A stretch of 57,040 nt of DNA, taken from Chloroflexota bacterium (GTDB lineage: Bacteria; Chloroflexota; Anaerolineae; UBA4142). Made by a program: the position numbers and the translations under genes. This document shows, in pieces, positions 39,826-47,333 of this stretch (within the stretch, counting starts at the first letter, position 1; the number at the start of each line of letters is the position of its first letter). The DNA lies in contig JACQYF010000210.1 in NCBI GenBank assembly GCA_016208315.1, positions 1 through 57,040 on the forward strand, given 5' to 3'. A model generated the notes under the pieces. The model did not search any database. It saw nothing but the letters and a program-made list of their open reading frames with translations, and was not told where the DNA came from.

Positions 39826-39867
39826 ATGGATGCCTCGCTCGCGCGCCCGAGCGAGGTTTTCTATTGA
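39826..39867 (+). CDS. Possible 13-residue leader peptide
   Basis: ATG at 39826 with AGAGG just upstream codes MDASLARPSEVFY and stops at 39865-39867. It spans the terminator hairpin and ends 13 nt before the LysR ATG. Ribosome position could therefore decide whether the terminator forms. Confidence 0.35.
   Translation: MDASLARPSEVFY
39833..39860 (+). terminator. Intrinsic terminator in the LysR leader
   Basis: Perfect 9-bp arms CCTCGCTCG/CGAGCGAGG with a 6-nt loop, followed by TTTTCT. It may serve the upstream oxidase gene, but it also lies between the promoter at 39773 and the LysR start. Confidence 0.8.
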
Positions 39868-39880
39868 GATGGGGTAGCAT

Positions 39881-40804
39881 ATGATCGAAGTCCACGAACT
39901 CGAAATTTTTGTGGCGGCGGCCGAGGAGGAGAACTTTTCGGCGGCGGCGAGGCGCTTGCGCCTCAGCCAGCCGGCGATCAGCTTTCAAGTCCAGGCGCTC
40001 GAACAACGGCTCAAGGTTTCGCTCTTTCAGCGCACGGGCCGCCGGATCGCGCTGTCGGAAGCGGGCCGCGATCTGCTGCCGATGGCGCGCGAGTTGATCG
40101 GTCTGTCGGCCCGGATCGAAGAGACCATGTGCGCGCAGCAGGGCGTCGTCAAAGGGCGCCTTAATATCGGGTGCAGCACGAGTCCGGGCAAGTATGTCCT
40201 GCCGCATCTCATCGGCGCGTTTCGCCAGCAATATCCCGACGTGCAATTTACCGTCGAGGTGATGGACCGGCAGAGCGTCGAAGAGAAATTGCTCACCCGG
40301 CAAATTCAGCTCGGCGTCTTGGGTTTGTGCAGCAAGAGCAAGGAGCTCGAGTGCTGCCCGCTATTTATGGACGAGTTGGTCTTGATCGTCGGCGCGAATC
40401 ACCCGTGGGCCACACGCGCGCTAGTGACCATTCCGGACCTGCGCGCTGCCGACTGGATCTTGCGCGAGGGCGGCGCGGCGACGCGGCAGTTGGTCCAATC
40501 CCATCTCGCGGAACAGGGCTTGGACGGCGCGGATCTGCGCGTCGCGATGGAACTGGGCAGTGCGGAAGGGGTGGAAGCCGCGGTGGAAGCGGGACACGGG
40601 GTCTCGTTCGTTTCGCGTGTGGCGGTGCGGCGCGGGCTGGAACTGGGCCGCATCAAGCAAGTGCCGGTGGAAGGCGTACAGGTGCGGCGACAAATCTACC
40701 TGGCGCGCAGCCGCTCGCAATCGTGTACGTGCGCGCAGCTACGGTTCCGCGAGTTCATCGCATCGCCGCAAGGGCAGCAGGTGATGGAGAGCGTCTTGGA
40801 GTGA
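39881..40804 (+). CDS. LysR-family transcriptional regulator
   Basis: 307 residues, normal length. The N-terminal winged helix-turn-helix is ELEIFVAAAEEENFSAAARR plus LSQPAISFQVQALEQRLKVS, and the effector domain starts at about residue 90 (GRLNIGCSTSPGKYVLPHLI) with the CysB/CbbR-like fold. The usual target of a LysR protein is a neighbouring gene; the oxidase gene immediately upstream in the same direction is the candidate. A C-terminal CTCAQLRF stretch has two cysteines. Confidence 0.93.
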   Translation: MIEVHELEIFVAAAEEENFSAAARRLRLSQPAISFQVQALEQRLKVSLFQRTGRRIALSEAGRDLLPMARELIGLSARIEETMCAQQGVVKGRLNIGCSTSPGKYVLPHLIGAFRQQYPDVQFTVEVMDRQSVEEKLLTRQIQLGVLGLCSKSKELECCPLFMDELVLIVGANHPWATRALVTIPDLRAADWILREGGAATRQLVQSHLAEQGLDGADLRVAMELGSAEGVEAAVEAGHGVSFVSRVAVRRGLELGRIKQVPVEGVQVRRQIYLARSRSQSCTCAQLRFREFIASPQGQQVMESVLE

Positions 40805-40872
40805 GCGGCCCAATGTCAGTCTGAGAACTCCATGCCCACGCTGGCATGCGCGTGGGTAGAAACGTGCGTAGC

Positions 40873-40962
40873 TTCGTAGTGAGCGACGGAGCGCAGTTTG
40901 CGGAGTCGCGTCCGCGCGCACAGGACGGCACTCCGCATAGCCCGCTACGTGCCTGACTACGA
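40873..40962 (-). repeat. Third copy of the TTCGTAGTCCGGCACGGAGC element (inverted)
   Basis: The minus strand reads TTCGTAGTCAGGCACGTAGC, then GCGGAGTGCCGTCCTGTG and GGACGCGACTCCGCAAACTG, matching the two copies at 30234-30427. It lies between the convergent LysR and receiver genes. Confidence 0.9.
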
Positions 40963-41031
40963 ACGCACATCCGCAAGTTTCTGAGCAGCGGAGCCGGCTG
41001 CGCAAGGAACCGGCTTTGCTCAGAATGACAT

Positions 41032-41412
41032 CTATTGGCGAGATTCGGGTGATTCGCGGATCGTTCTGATGGCGGCGAGCAGTTCCTCGCGATTGGCATT
41101 CTTGAGCACATACGCCTGCGCCCCGCTTTGCCGCGCCTTTTGCTGCATGTTTTCATCCGACAGCATGGTCAGCATGATGACCTGCGTAGGAAACCCCGAC
41201 GAGCGAATGATCCGCGTCGCCTCAAAGCCGTCCAGGCGCGGCATATCCGCGTCCATCAGCACCACGTCGGGCAGCGCTTCCGACGTCATCTGCACGGCCT
41301 CGTACCCGTTCCGGGCCTGGCCCACGATTTGAATATCTTCCGCCTTGTCCAGTAGCAAACTGATCCCTTGCCGAACCAATTGATGGTCGTCCGCAATCAA
41401 AACACGAATCAT
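41032..41412 (-). CDS. Stand-alone response-regulator receiver protein (NarL-type, no output domain)
   Basis: 126 residues, a complete receiver only: IRVLIADDHQLVRQGISLLL (acidic pair DD), phospho-acceptor Asp in VVLMDADMPRLDG, Thr in VIMLTML and Lys in AYVLKNANREELL. The N-terminal half is like NarL/FixJ regulators, but the DNA-binding domain is absent. It begins 28 bp after the histidine kinase stop, so the kinase is the likely phosphate donor. Confidence 0.92.
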   Translation of the reverse strand: MIRVLIADDHQLVRQGISLLLDKAEDIQIVGQARNGYEAVQMTSEALPDVVLMDADMPRLDGFEATRIIRSSGFPTQVIMLTMLSDENMQQKARQSGAQAYVLKNANREELLAAIRTIRESPESRQ

Positions 41413-41439
41413 TCTTCCATCCTCATGCTCGGAGCAACG

Positions 41440-43983
41440 CTAGTCGCCCGATTCTCTCGCCAGCGTAAAATAGAACGTGGCGCCTTTGTCTACCTCTGCT
41501 TCGGCCCACACGCGTCCGCCGTGACGGCGGACAATGCGTTCCACAATCGCCAGCCCCACGCCGGTCCCCGCATACTCTTCTTCCGAATGTAGCCGCCGAA
41601 AAACGCCAAACAGTTTGGACGCCTCGCGCATTTCAAAGCCCGCGCCGTTGTCACGCACAAAGTAGACGGGAAGTGCAAAGCCTGCCCTGAGCGAAGTCGA
41701 AGGGTTTGAAGTGCCTAAAGTGCCTAAAGTTGCAAGTGCATTTCCCACTTTAGACACTTCCCACTTCCCACTTCCCACCTCTATCCGCGCCACCGCGCGT
41801 TTGCTGGTAAACTTGATCGCATTGGAGATTAGATTGCTCCAGACTTGTTTGAGCAACATCGGATCCGCCCGGCAATCCGGCAAGTCGCCGAGCACCAGTT
41901 CCAAGCGCCGGCCGGTCTGCTGGGCCACTAACTCGTCCCACACATGCTGGACCAGTTCCGTGTGGCAGACGGTTCGCAGCGTGAGCGGCTGGCGGCTCGT
42001 GCGTGAAAAGGCGAGCAGGCCGCGAATCAACTCGTCCATCCCGAGCGCGTTGTTGTGAATCAATTCCACGGTCTGCCGTGCAGCCGTCCCAAGCCGGTCG
42101 CCGTGTTCTTCCAGGAATAGCCGAGACATGTTTTGAATGGCCGCAAGCGGCGCGCGCAGATCGTGCGAGACCGAATAGGAGAATGCTTCCAATTCCTCGT
42201 TCGCGCTTGCCAGTTCGGCCGCGCGCTGCTCCAGGTCGCGGTTCAATTGCTTGACCTTCTCTTCGGCCTGCTTGCGCTGCGTAATGTCGCGGATCACGAC
42301 CTGGACGGCGGGCTGGCCTTGGTACGTGCAGGGAATGCTCGCGACTTCGACGTCGAGCGTCCGCCCGTCGAGCCGCACAAACTTTTCTTCGAGCAAGCCA
42401 GCAGCTTGCCCGCCTTCGCTCGCCGCGCGCGCGCGTTCCCGAACGATGGCGTGATAATCCGGATGGACGAAATCGAGAATCGGGCGCCCGATCAGTTCCT
42501 GCGGAGTCGCCGCGCCGACCAATTTCGCCGCCGCCGAATTCACAAAGGCGACCTTGCCGTCGCGATGGACGGCGATGCCGTCCGGCGATAACTCGACCAA
42601 CTGGCGGTAACGGGCTTCACTCTCTCGCAAGGCCTGCTCGGCCCACCGGCGCTGGGTATTCTCCTCTTCCAGGCCGGCATTGGCGACCAGGAGCTGCGAC
42701 GTGCGGTCATTCACGCGCTGTTCCAATTCGGCATTCAGGAGGCGGATCTTTTCTTCCACTTGCTTGCGCGCGGTAATGTCAATCAGCGTCCCTTCGATCA
42801 GGAAACGGCCGGGGGTTTCACTATCCCGCAGTCCGGCGTTCAAGAGCACCCAAACGGGGCTGCCGTCCTTGCGCTTGAGGCGCAGCTCGTGATTCGTCAA
42901 TTCCCGGTGCGTCAACAAATCCTGGACATAGGTTTTCCATTCCGCTTCGGAAAAGAAGATTGGGCGCACGGGTTGATTGAGCAACTCGGCGCGCGAGCCA
43001 TAGCCCAGAATGTGCGCGTGCGCGTCATTGCAATCTATCCGGTTCGCCGCGAGCGTCTGGGGATCGAGGAGCGTGCGGTAGACGCCTGCCAGACTGCGCT
43101 CAAAAAACTGGTGATAGTGCGCTTCCGATTCGCGCAAGGCGTGTTCCGCTTGCTTCCAATCGGTCAGATCGCGGTTTACGCCCACGTAGCCGATCACGTG
43201 TCCATCGGACCGGCGGAGCGCAAAGACGTTCTTTTCGACGACAATCCGGCGCCCATCGCGCCGCCGTTGGGAGACGATGGCTTCATAGTGCCCGGTCTCG
43301 GCCAAGCTGCGCAAGGCCTGCCGTTCCTGGCCCCGAGCGTATTCGGTGCGCGTCAGTTGGCTCACCGGGCGACCGAGCGCGTCATCCGCTTTCCAGCCGT
43401 ACAATTGCTCGGCCGCGCGGTTCCAGCCGGTCACGACCAACTCCTTGTTCGTCGTGATCACGGCATCCCGGAGATTCGCCAAGAGCTGGACGTCGAAATC
43501 GGACGGCTCGGGAGCGGGCTGGCGCTCACGCAAATCCGCGGCGACGACGTTGATCACGGGCCACTCTTGTAGCGAAAGCTTTTGGAAGGTCAACTCCACG
43601 GGGAGTGGCAAAGCGTTGCCGCCGTGCAGCTTGACCTCGATGGTGTGAGCGGCTCCCGGATGTGAACTCTGCAGTTGTTCAAGCGGCGCAATGTCTTGCG
43701 CAGGTACGAACTCTCGGAGAGATTGACCAATGATCTGGTCGGCATTCAATTGGAGCATCTCGGCCAAACGAAGATTACAACAGAGGACAACTAAATCGGG
43801 CGCGAGGAGCGCGGCGCCCTCGCGGAGCGTTTCGGTCAGCAAGCGGTACGGCTGTGCCGCTTGGAGTAGCGCTTGTTCGGCGTCAGGCGGACCTCCCGGG
43901 CCGTGGCTGCGCGTCAACCGCGCCATCATGTCGTGAATACCGGACAAGAGTTGGCGCTTGCTCGGGTGCTCGTAGTTGTTCAT
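41440..43983 (-). CDS. PAS-domain sensor histidine kinase (HK1)
   Basis: 847 residues, no membrane helix, hence a cytoplasmic sensor. Four PAS domains are visible (starting near LLTETLREGAALLAPDLVVL, LANLRDAVITTNKELVVTGW, FFERSLAGVYRTLLDPQTLA and LVELSPDGIAVHRDGKVAFV). A HisKA dimerisation domain follows, with the phospho-acceptor in YSVSHDLRAPLAAIQNM (about residue 606), and a HATPase domain with YFVRDNGAGFEM and GTGVGLAIVERIVRRHGG. Inside the ATPase domain, residues about 734-771 (WEVSKVGNALATLGTLGTSN and PSTSLRAGF) are encoded by intergenic-type repeats. AAGGAGG is close to the ATG at 43983. A promoter and a terminator-containing leader precede it. Confidence 0.9.
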   Translation of the reverse strand: MNNYEHPSKRQLLSGIHDMMARLTRSHGPGGPPDAEQALLQAAQPYRLLTETLREGAALLAPDLVVLCCNLRLAEMLQLNADQIIGQSLREFVPAQDIAPLEQLQSSHPGAAHTIEVKLHGGNALPLPVELTFQKLSLQEWPVINVVAADLRERQPAPEPSDFDVQLLANLRDAVITTNKELVVTGWNRAAEQLYGWKADDALGRPVSQLTRTEYARGQERQALRSLAETGHYEAIVSQRRRDGRRIVVEKNVFALRRSDGHVIGYVGVNRDLTDWKQAEHALRESEAHYHQFFERSLAGVYRTLLDPQTLAANRIDCNDAHAHILGYGSRAELLNQPVRPIFFSEAEWKTYVQDLLTHRELTNHELRLKRKDGSPVWVLLNAGLRDSETPGRFLIEGTLIDITARKQVEEKIRLLNAELEQRVNDRTSQLLVANAGLEEENTQRRWAEQALRESEARYRQLVELSPDGIAVHRDGKVAFVNSAAAKLVGAATPQELIGRPILDFVHPDYHAIVRERARAASEGGQAAGLLEEKFVRLDGRTLDVEVASIPCTYQGQPAVQVVIRDITQRKQAEEKVKQLNRDLEQRAAELASANEELEAFSYSVSHDLRAPLAAIQNMSRLFLEEHGDRLGTAARQTVELIHNNALGMDELIRGLLAFSRTSRQPLTLRTVCHTELVQHVWDELVAQQTGRRLELVLGDLPDCRADPMLLKQVWSNLISNAIKFTSKRAVARIEVGSGKWEVSKVGNALATLGTLGTSNPSTSLRAGFALPVYFVRDNGAGFEMREASKLFGVFRRLHSEEEYAGTGVGLAIVERIVRRHGGRVWAEAEVDKGATFYFTLARESGD
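41669..41782. repeat. Repeat island inside HK1 (CCCTGAGCGAAGTCGAAGGG plus AAGTGCC/CACTT words)
   Basis: CCCTGAGCGAAGTCGAAGGG is an imperfect palindrome well known as an intergenic repeat in many GC-rich bacteria. It is followed by GTGCCTAAA tandem words and complementary CACTTCCCACTTCCCACTT words. All of it is in frame and open. Confidence 0.85.
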
Positions 43984-44047
43984 CGCCCTCCTTGTCATGA
44001 ACGCCGTGTTTTCACAGCATCCCGGGGGGCTGGATCTGAGCACGTTG

Positions 44048-44089
44048 AAAAAAAAGAACACTTGCCACGGACGGCAGTGTCCAAGTGTT
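44048..44089 (-). terminator. Intrinsic terminator between HK2 and HK1
   Basis: 8-bp outer arms plus inner GGAC/GTCC pairing, followed by CTTTTTTTTT on the minus strand. It ends HK2 transcripts and any message from the promoter at 44151. Confidence 0.82.
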
Positions 44090-44144
44090 TTGAGACTATG
44101 TTGACTTGCTGCGATGCGGGTTGGTAACTTGCGATCCAGCTTGC
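44048..44144 (-). ncRNA. Leader RNA with terminator upstream of HK1
   Basis: From the predicted start near 44144 the leader runs about 97 nt to a terminator (arms AACACTTG 44057-44064 and CAAGTGTT 44082-44089, then nine Ts). A long-range TTGGTA/TACCAA pairing is possible near its 5' end. The HK1 ATG is 64 nt after the T-run. The same architecture and length precede HK2. Confidence 0.5.
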
Positions 44145-44150
44145 GTACCA

Positions 44151-44179
44151 AGTATACCCGCCACGGGTAAATCTGTCAA
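44151..44179 (-). promoter_or_regulatory. Consensus promoter of HK1
   Basis: TTGACA (44174-44179) and TATACT (44151-44156), exactly 17 bp apart, 18 bp after the HK2 stop. Confidence 0.8.
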
Positions 44180-44196
44180 ATTCAGGGTAGAACCAC

Positions 44197-45765
44197 CTAA
44201 CCACCCAGCGTGAAGAAAAATGTGGCGCCTTGGTCTACAGCGGCTTCCGCCCACACGCGCCCGCCGTGGCGGCGGACGATGCGGTCCACGATGGCGAGTC
44301 CTACGCCTGTACCCTCAAATTCCTCTTCGGCATGCAGCCGCCGAAAGACGCCGAACAATTTTTGGGCCTGCGCCATATCAAAGCCGACGCCGTTGTCGCG
44401 GACAAAGTAGACGGTACTGGACGTTGGAGGTTGGAAATTGGACGTTGGAGGTTGGACGCCTGGAGGGCGCGAATCTGGATCGGTCTCCAACTTCCAATTT
44501 CCAACTTCCAATTTCCAACTTCCAATTTCTATCCGCGCCACCTGACGATCCCGCGTGAACTTGAACGCGTTGGACAACAGGTTGGTCCAGACTTGCCTGA
44601 GCAGGATTGGGTCGGCTTCGCAATCCGGCAAGGGGCCGATGCTCAACTCGATCTCGCGGCCGGAGTGTGCGCGGCGCAATTCCTCCGCCACCTGGCGCAC
44701 GAGCGCCTCCGTGGCGACGGGTTGCCGGTGGAGCGGCTGGCGCGTGCTGCGTGAAAAGGCGAGGAGCGCCTGAATCAACCGCTCCATCGCCGCGGCGTTT
44801 TCGTGGATCAAGTGGATGTTGAGGCGCGCGGGTTCGGGCAGTTGCGCGCCATAGTCGTGGAGCAGCATCAGCGAAAAAGTGCCCATGGAGGCCAGCGGCG
44901 TGCGGAGGTCGTGCGAGACCGAGTAGGCGAACGCTTCCAGTTCTTGGTTGGCGGACTCTAGTTCAGCCGTGCGCTCGGCGACCCGCTGCTCCAATTGAGT
45001 ATTGAGGTGGCGGATTTCATCCTCGGACCGTTTGCGTTCCGTGATGTCGCGCCCCACCGCCACGTATCCGATGAGCATGCCATTGTCGCCGCGCAGCGCC
45101 GTGGTGGTTGACTCGACAAACACGGGTGTGCCATCCGGTCGGTGGTACACGACCTGCTTTTCCAAGTGCCCCGTTGACTTGAGTTGGAGCCAACTGCGGG
45201 CTGCGTCCGCCTTGGAAAGAGGCAGGCGCAGCACGTCCATGGCCGGGCGACTCAGCACCGCTTCCGAGGTCCAACCCGTGAGACGCTCCGCGGCCGGGTT
45301 CCAAAACGTGATGCGAAAATCCCGGTCCATCGCGACGATCGCGTCGTGTACGTTACGCACGAGGAACGATTGAAACGCCAACTGCTCCTCCGCGCGCCGC
45401 CGCCGGCTCAGGTCGGTCACGAGCACACTAAACACGCGCGTGCCGTTCAGCCACAATGCTCTCACCGCTAATTCGGCGGGCAGGGGGAAAGCGTTATTGC
45501 CGACTAGCCGAACCTGGAGGTTCTGGAAATCTTCGGGGGCTGACTGCGCGAGCGCAGCGAAACGAGGTTGATCATCCGGAGTCAAGAAGGGAAGCAGCGG
45601 GCGTCCCGTGACCTGGTCACATTCCAACTTGAGCATCTCCGCCAGGCGGCGATTGCACGAGAGGATCACCCAATCCGCGGAGAGAATCGCCGCGCCTTCC
45701 CGGACGCCCTCGATCAATACGTGGAGAGCCGCGGCGGGGTCCACCAGACTATTCGCTAACTGCAT
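44197..45765 (-). CDS. PAS-domain sensor histidine kinase (HK2), paralogue of HK1
   Basis: 522 residues from the ATG at 45765; a GTG at 45810 would add 15 residues but directly follows the terminator T-run. Two PAS domains (IEGVREGAAILSADWVILSC; SFLVRNVHDAIVAMDRDFRI, with GRDITERKR) precede HisKA (YSVSHDLRTPLASMGTFSLM, phospho-acceptor His near residue 283) and HATPase (YFVRDNGVGFDMAQAQKLFG, GTGVGLAIVDRIVRRHGGRV). As in HK1, repeats code an extra loop after RIEIG: residues about 411-450 read SWKLEVGNWKLE, then a Pro-rich piece PPGVQPPTSNFQPPTSS. A promoter and a terminator-bearing leader lie just upstream. Confidence 0.9.
   Translation of the reverse strand: MQLANSLVDPAAALHVLIEGVREGAAILSADWVILSCNRRLAEMLKLECDQVTGRPLLPFLTPDDQPRFAALAQSAPEDFQNLQVRLVGNNAFPLPAELAVRALWLNGTRVFSVLVTDLSRRRRAEEQLAFQSFLVRNVHDAIVAMDRDFRITFWNPAAERLTGWTSEAVLSRPAMDVLRLPLSKADAARSWLQLKSTGHLEKQVVYHRPDGTPVFVESTTTALRGDNGMLIGYVAVGRDITERKRSEDEIRHLNTQLEQRVAERTAELESANQELEAFAYSVSHDLRTPLASMGTFSLMLLHDYGAQLPEPARLNIHLIHENAAAMERLIQALLAFSRSTRQPLHRQPVATEALVRQVAEELRRAHSGREIELSIGPLPDCEADPILLRQVWTNLLSNAFKFTRDRQVARIEIGSWKLEVGNWKLETDPDSRPPGVQPPTSNFQPPTSSTVYFVRDNGVGFDMAQAQKLFGVFRRLHAEEEFEGTGVGLAIVDRIVRRHGGRVWAEAAVDQGATFFFTLGG
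44415..44533. repeat. TTGGAAGTTGGAAATTGG-type inverted word repeat inside HK2
   Basis: GGACGTTGGAGGTTGGAAAT units on one side and TCCAACTTCCAATTTCCAAC units on the other are complementary and separated by about 30 nt. The whole island is in frame with the kinase. Confidence 0.92.
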
Positions 45766-45810
45766 ACCTGCCAATTCTAGGAGGCCGACATACTCCGCCT
45801 CAACACGCAC

Positions 45811-45859
45811 AAAAAAAGCACCGGATGCTCACGGTCACGCGTGGTGAGTCGCCGGTGCT
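45811..45859 (-). terminator. Intrinsic terminator before HK2
   Basis: 8-bp outer arms with an inner CTCAC/GTGAG stem and a run of seven Ts on the minus strand. Confidence 0.8.
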
Positions 45860-45906
45860 GAGAATCGTGTTGCGTCGCCGTCGGTCAGATCACGATGATC
45901 CAACTT
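45811..45906 (-). ncRNA. Leader RNA with terminator upstream of HK2
   Basis: From the predicted start near 45906, about 96 nt lead to a terminator (AGCACCGG 45817-45824, CCGGTGCT 45852-45859, then seven Ts), which ends next to the start region of HK2. Its 5' part CCCAAGTTGGATC matches CGCAAGCTGGATC in the HK1 leader at 11 of 13 positions. Confidence 0.5.
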
Positions 45907-45912
45907 GGGCCG

Positions 45913-45940
45913 AGTATAGCGAAAATCGGGGGCTTGTCAA
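45913..45940 (-). promoter_or_regulatory. Consensus promoter of HK2
   Basis: TTGACA (45935-45940) and TATACT (45913-45918), 16 bp apart. The -35 begins 1 nt after the stop codon of the preceding gene. Confidence 0.78.
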
Positions 45941-45941
45941 A

Positions 45942-46340
45942 TTAGGGGTGAGGTGCGCCAAAGACGAGGCGTTTCATGTTGGTGAGCCGCGCCTCCCAAC
46001 GGTCTTGCCAGGTGTACAGCTCCTCCACGATGCAGCGATGCTTGGGGTCGGAGGTCAAGCAATAGAGGGTGACGTTGGCCGCCCGCGTGACCTGGGCGAC
46101 GCTCCATTGCACAAAGGTTTTGAGATCGCGTTCCAGCACCTCCGGCGCTAGCCCCAATTGGAACGCGATGTCATCGGCCGTCAGGTAGGTTTGGGGATGC
46201 GACCGGAGAAAGCGCAGCAGGGCCGGGCCAGTTTCGAGCGCGGAAATTTGGTCAAACAAGCCACGGGCCTGCTCGTCCAAATCGGCGAGCAACATCCTTT
46301 GTAACAAGGGTTCGGAAGGTACAAATTCCAAGCTAGCCAT
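45942..46340 (-). CDS. Hypothetical protein with winged-helix-like segment
   Basis: 132 residues, not recognised. The middle TYLTADDIAFQLGLAPEVLE followed by RDLKTFVQWSVAQVTRAANV looks like a winged helix (a TADDIA-type recognition arrangement), and the C-terminal half is helical (CIVEELYTWQDRWEARLTNM). Possibly a small DNA-binding or adaptor protein for the surrounding signalling genes. ATG at 46340 has AAGGA 7 nt upstream. It has its own promoter at 46487. Confidence 0.65.
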   Translation of the reverse strand: MASLEFVPSEPLLQRMLLADLDEQARGLFDQISALETGPALLRFLRSHPQTYLTADDIAFQLGLAPEVLERDLKTFVQWSVAQVTRAANVTLYCLTSDPKHRCIVEELYTWQDRWEARLTNMKRLVFGAPHP

Positions 46341-46486
46341 CGCGAATCCTTTCTGGCCATACCGGACAGGACACGGTGGTCTGTCTCGCGACGACATTGT
46401 CTTTCGAGTGGCAAGTGCGGAGAGGGGCCGAAACGGGTTCTAGTTCCTGGCGGGTTGAGCCAAGCGACAAATTGTGGAGTGGGTCT

Positions 46487-46515
46487 ATTATACACGGCTT
46501 GCCCGCGGCTGTCTA
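46487..46515 (-). promoter_or_regulatory. Promoter of the winged-helix-like gene
   Basis: TAGACA (46510-46515, whose first three bases are the stop codon of the upstream gene) and TATAAT (46487-46492), 17 bp apart. The leader is about 140 nt. Confidence 0.65.
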
Positions 46516-47331
46516 TGAAACAGATGGTCTGATTGCCAAGCAACCTTCTACTTGGGCCAAGAACGCCGCCGGCTCCAAGGGAGTGCGCCCTATGCAATTT
46601 GCGCCCAACTCCAGCACGCGTTTGCGCTCTGCATCGGTCGGAGAGCTTGCCGAATGAACGAGGATAAAAATGTCCTTCAGGCGCGGGTCGGCCCGGACCG
46701 CGCGAATGAGCGCCAAGCCATCTTGCCCCGGCATGTGCAAGTCGGAAATGATCAAATCCACCGGTGTTTTATGGGCGCGGGCCAACGCCTCTTGGACGGT
46801 GGTCGCCGTGAGGACTCGATAATCCGCCGGCTCTAGAATACTCTGGATGAGGTACAAGTTGGCCGCATTATTGTCTACGGCTAGAATGGTCGCCCGTAGG
46901 CCGGTGCGCGCGGGCGGGGGCAGTTCCACGGTGTCAGCGGGCGTGGTGGGCTGCGGCGCGGGGCGCACGTGCGGAAGGTACTTTTCCACTTGGCGCACAA
47001 AGGTCTCGGGTTCAATCGGTTTCGGGATATAGCCGTCAAAGCCCGCGGCCAGCACCCGGTCCCGGTCGCCCACCATCGCCAGCGCGGTCACGGCGACCAG
47101 CGGAATCGTCCGCAGCGCCGGGTGATCCTTTAGGCGCGCGGCAACGGCAAAACCGTCCATGCCGGGCAAGCCGATGTCACAAATTATCAGGTCGGGCGAA
47201 GCCCGCCGCGCCAACTCGATCCCCGTTTCGCCATCGGGCGCGCTGGCGACTTGATATCCAAAGGCCTGAAGCAGGTAAAGCATCAGTTCGAGGTTGGTCG
47301 CGTTATCTTCGATAACCAGAATCTTCGCCAT
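46513..47331 (-). CDS. Double receiver-domain protein
   Basis: 272 residues with two receivers. Receiver 1 (about 1-122): ILVIEDNATNLELMLYLLQA, Asp in LIICDIGLPGMDG and Lys in YIPKPIEPE. After a Pro-rich linker, receiver 2 (about 148-268): ILAVDNNAANLYLIQSILEP, Asp in LIISDLHMPGQDG, but IGRTPLEP where the conserved Lys-Pro is expected. One acidic residue of the usual pair is also Asn (VDNN). No output domain. It is probably a phosphotransfer or scaffolding component downstream of the PAS kinases. The preceding receiver gene ends 2 bp upstream. Confidence 0.9.
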   Translation of the reverse strand: MAKILVIEDNATNLELMLYLLQAFGYQVASAPDGETGIELARRASPDLIICDIGLPGMDGFAVAARLKDHPALRTIPLVAVTALAMVGDRDRVLAAGFDGYIPKPIEPETFVRQVEKYLPHVRPAPQPTTPADTVELPPPARTGLRATILAVDNNAANLYLIQSILEPADYRVLTATTVQEALARAHKTPVDLIISDLHMPGQDGLALIRAVRADPRLKDIFILVHSASSPTDAERKRVLELGANCIGRTPLEPAAFLAQVEGCLAIRPSVS

Positions 47332-47333
47332 CG

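Noticed and set aside
44090..44144. Cyclic di-GMP riboswitch in the HK1 leader (ACGCAAG word)
   Set aside because: Only the short ACGCAA word resembles GEMM riboswitches; the tetraloop, receptor and second conserved strand are missing. Kept only as an unclassified leader.
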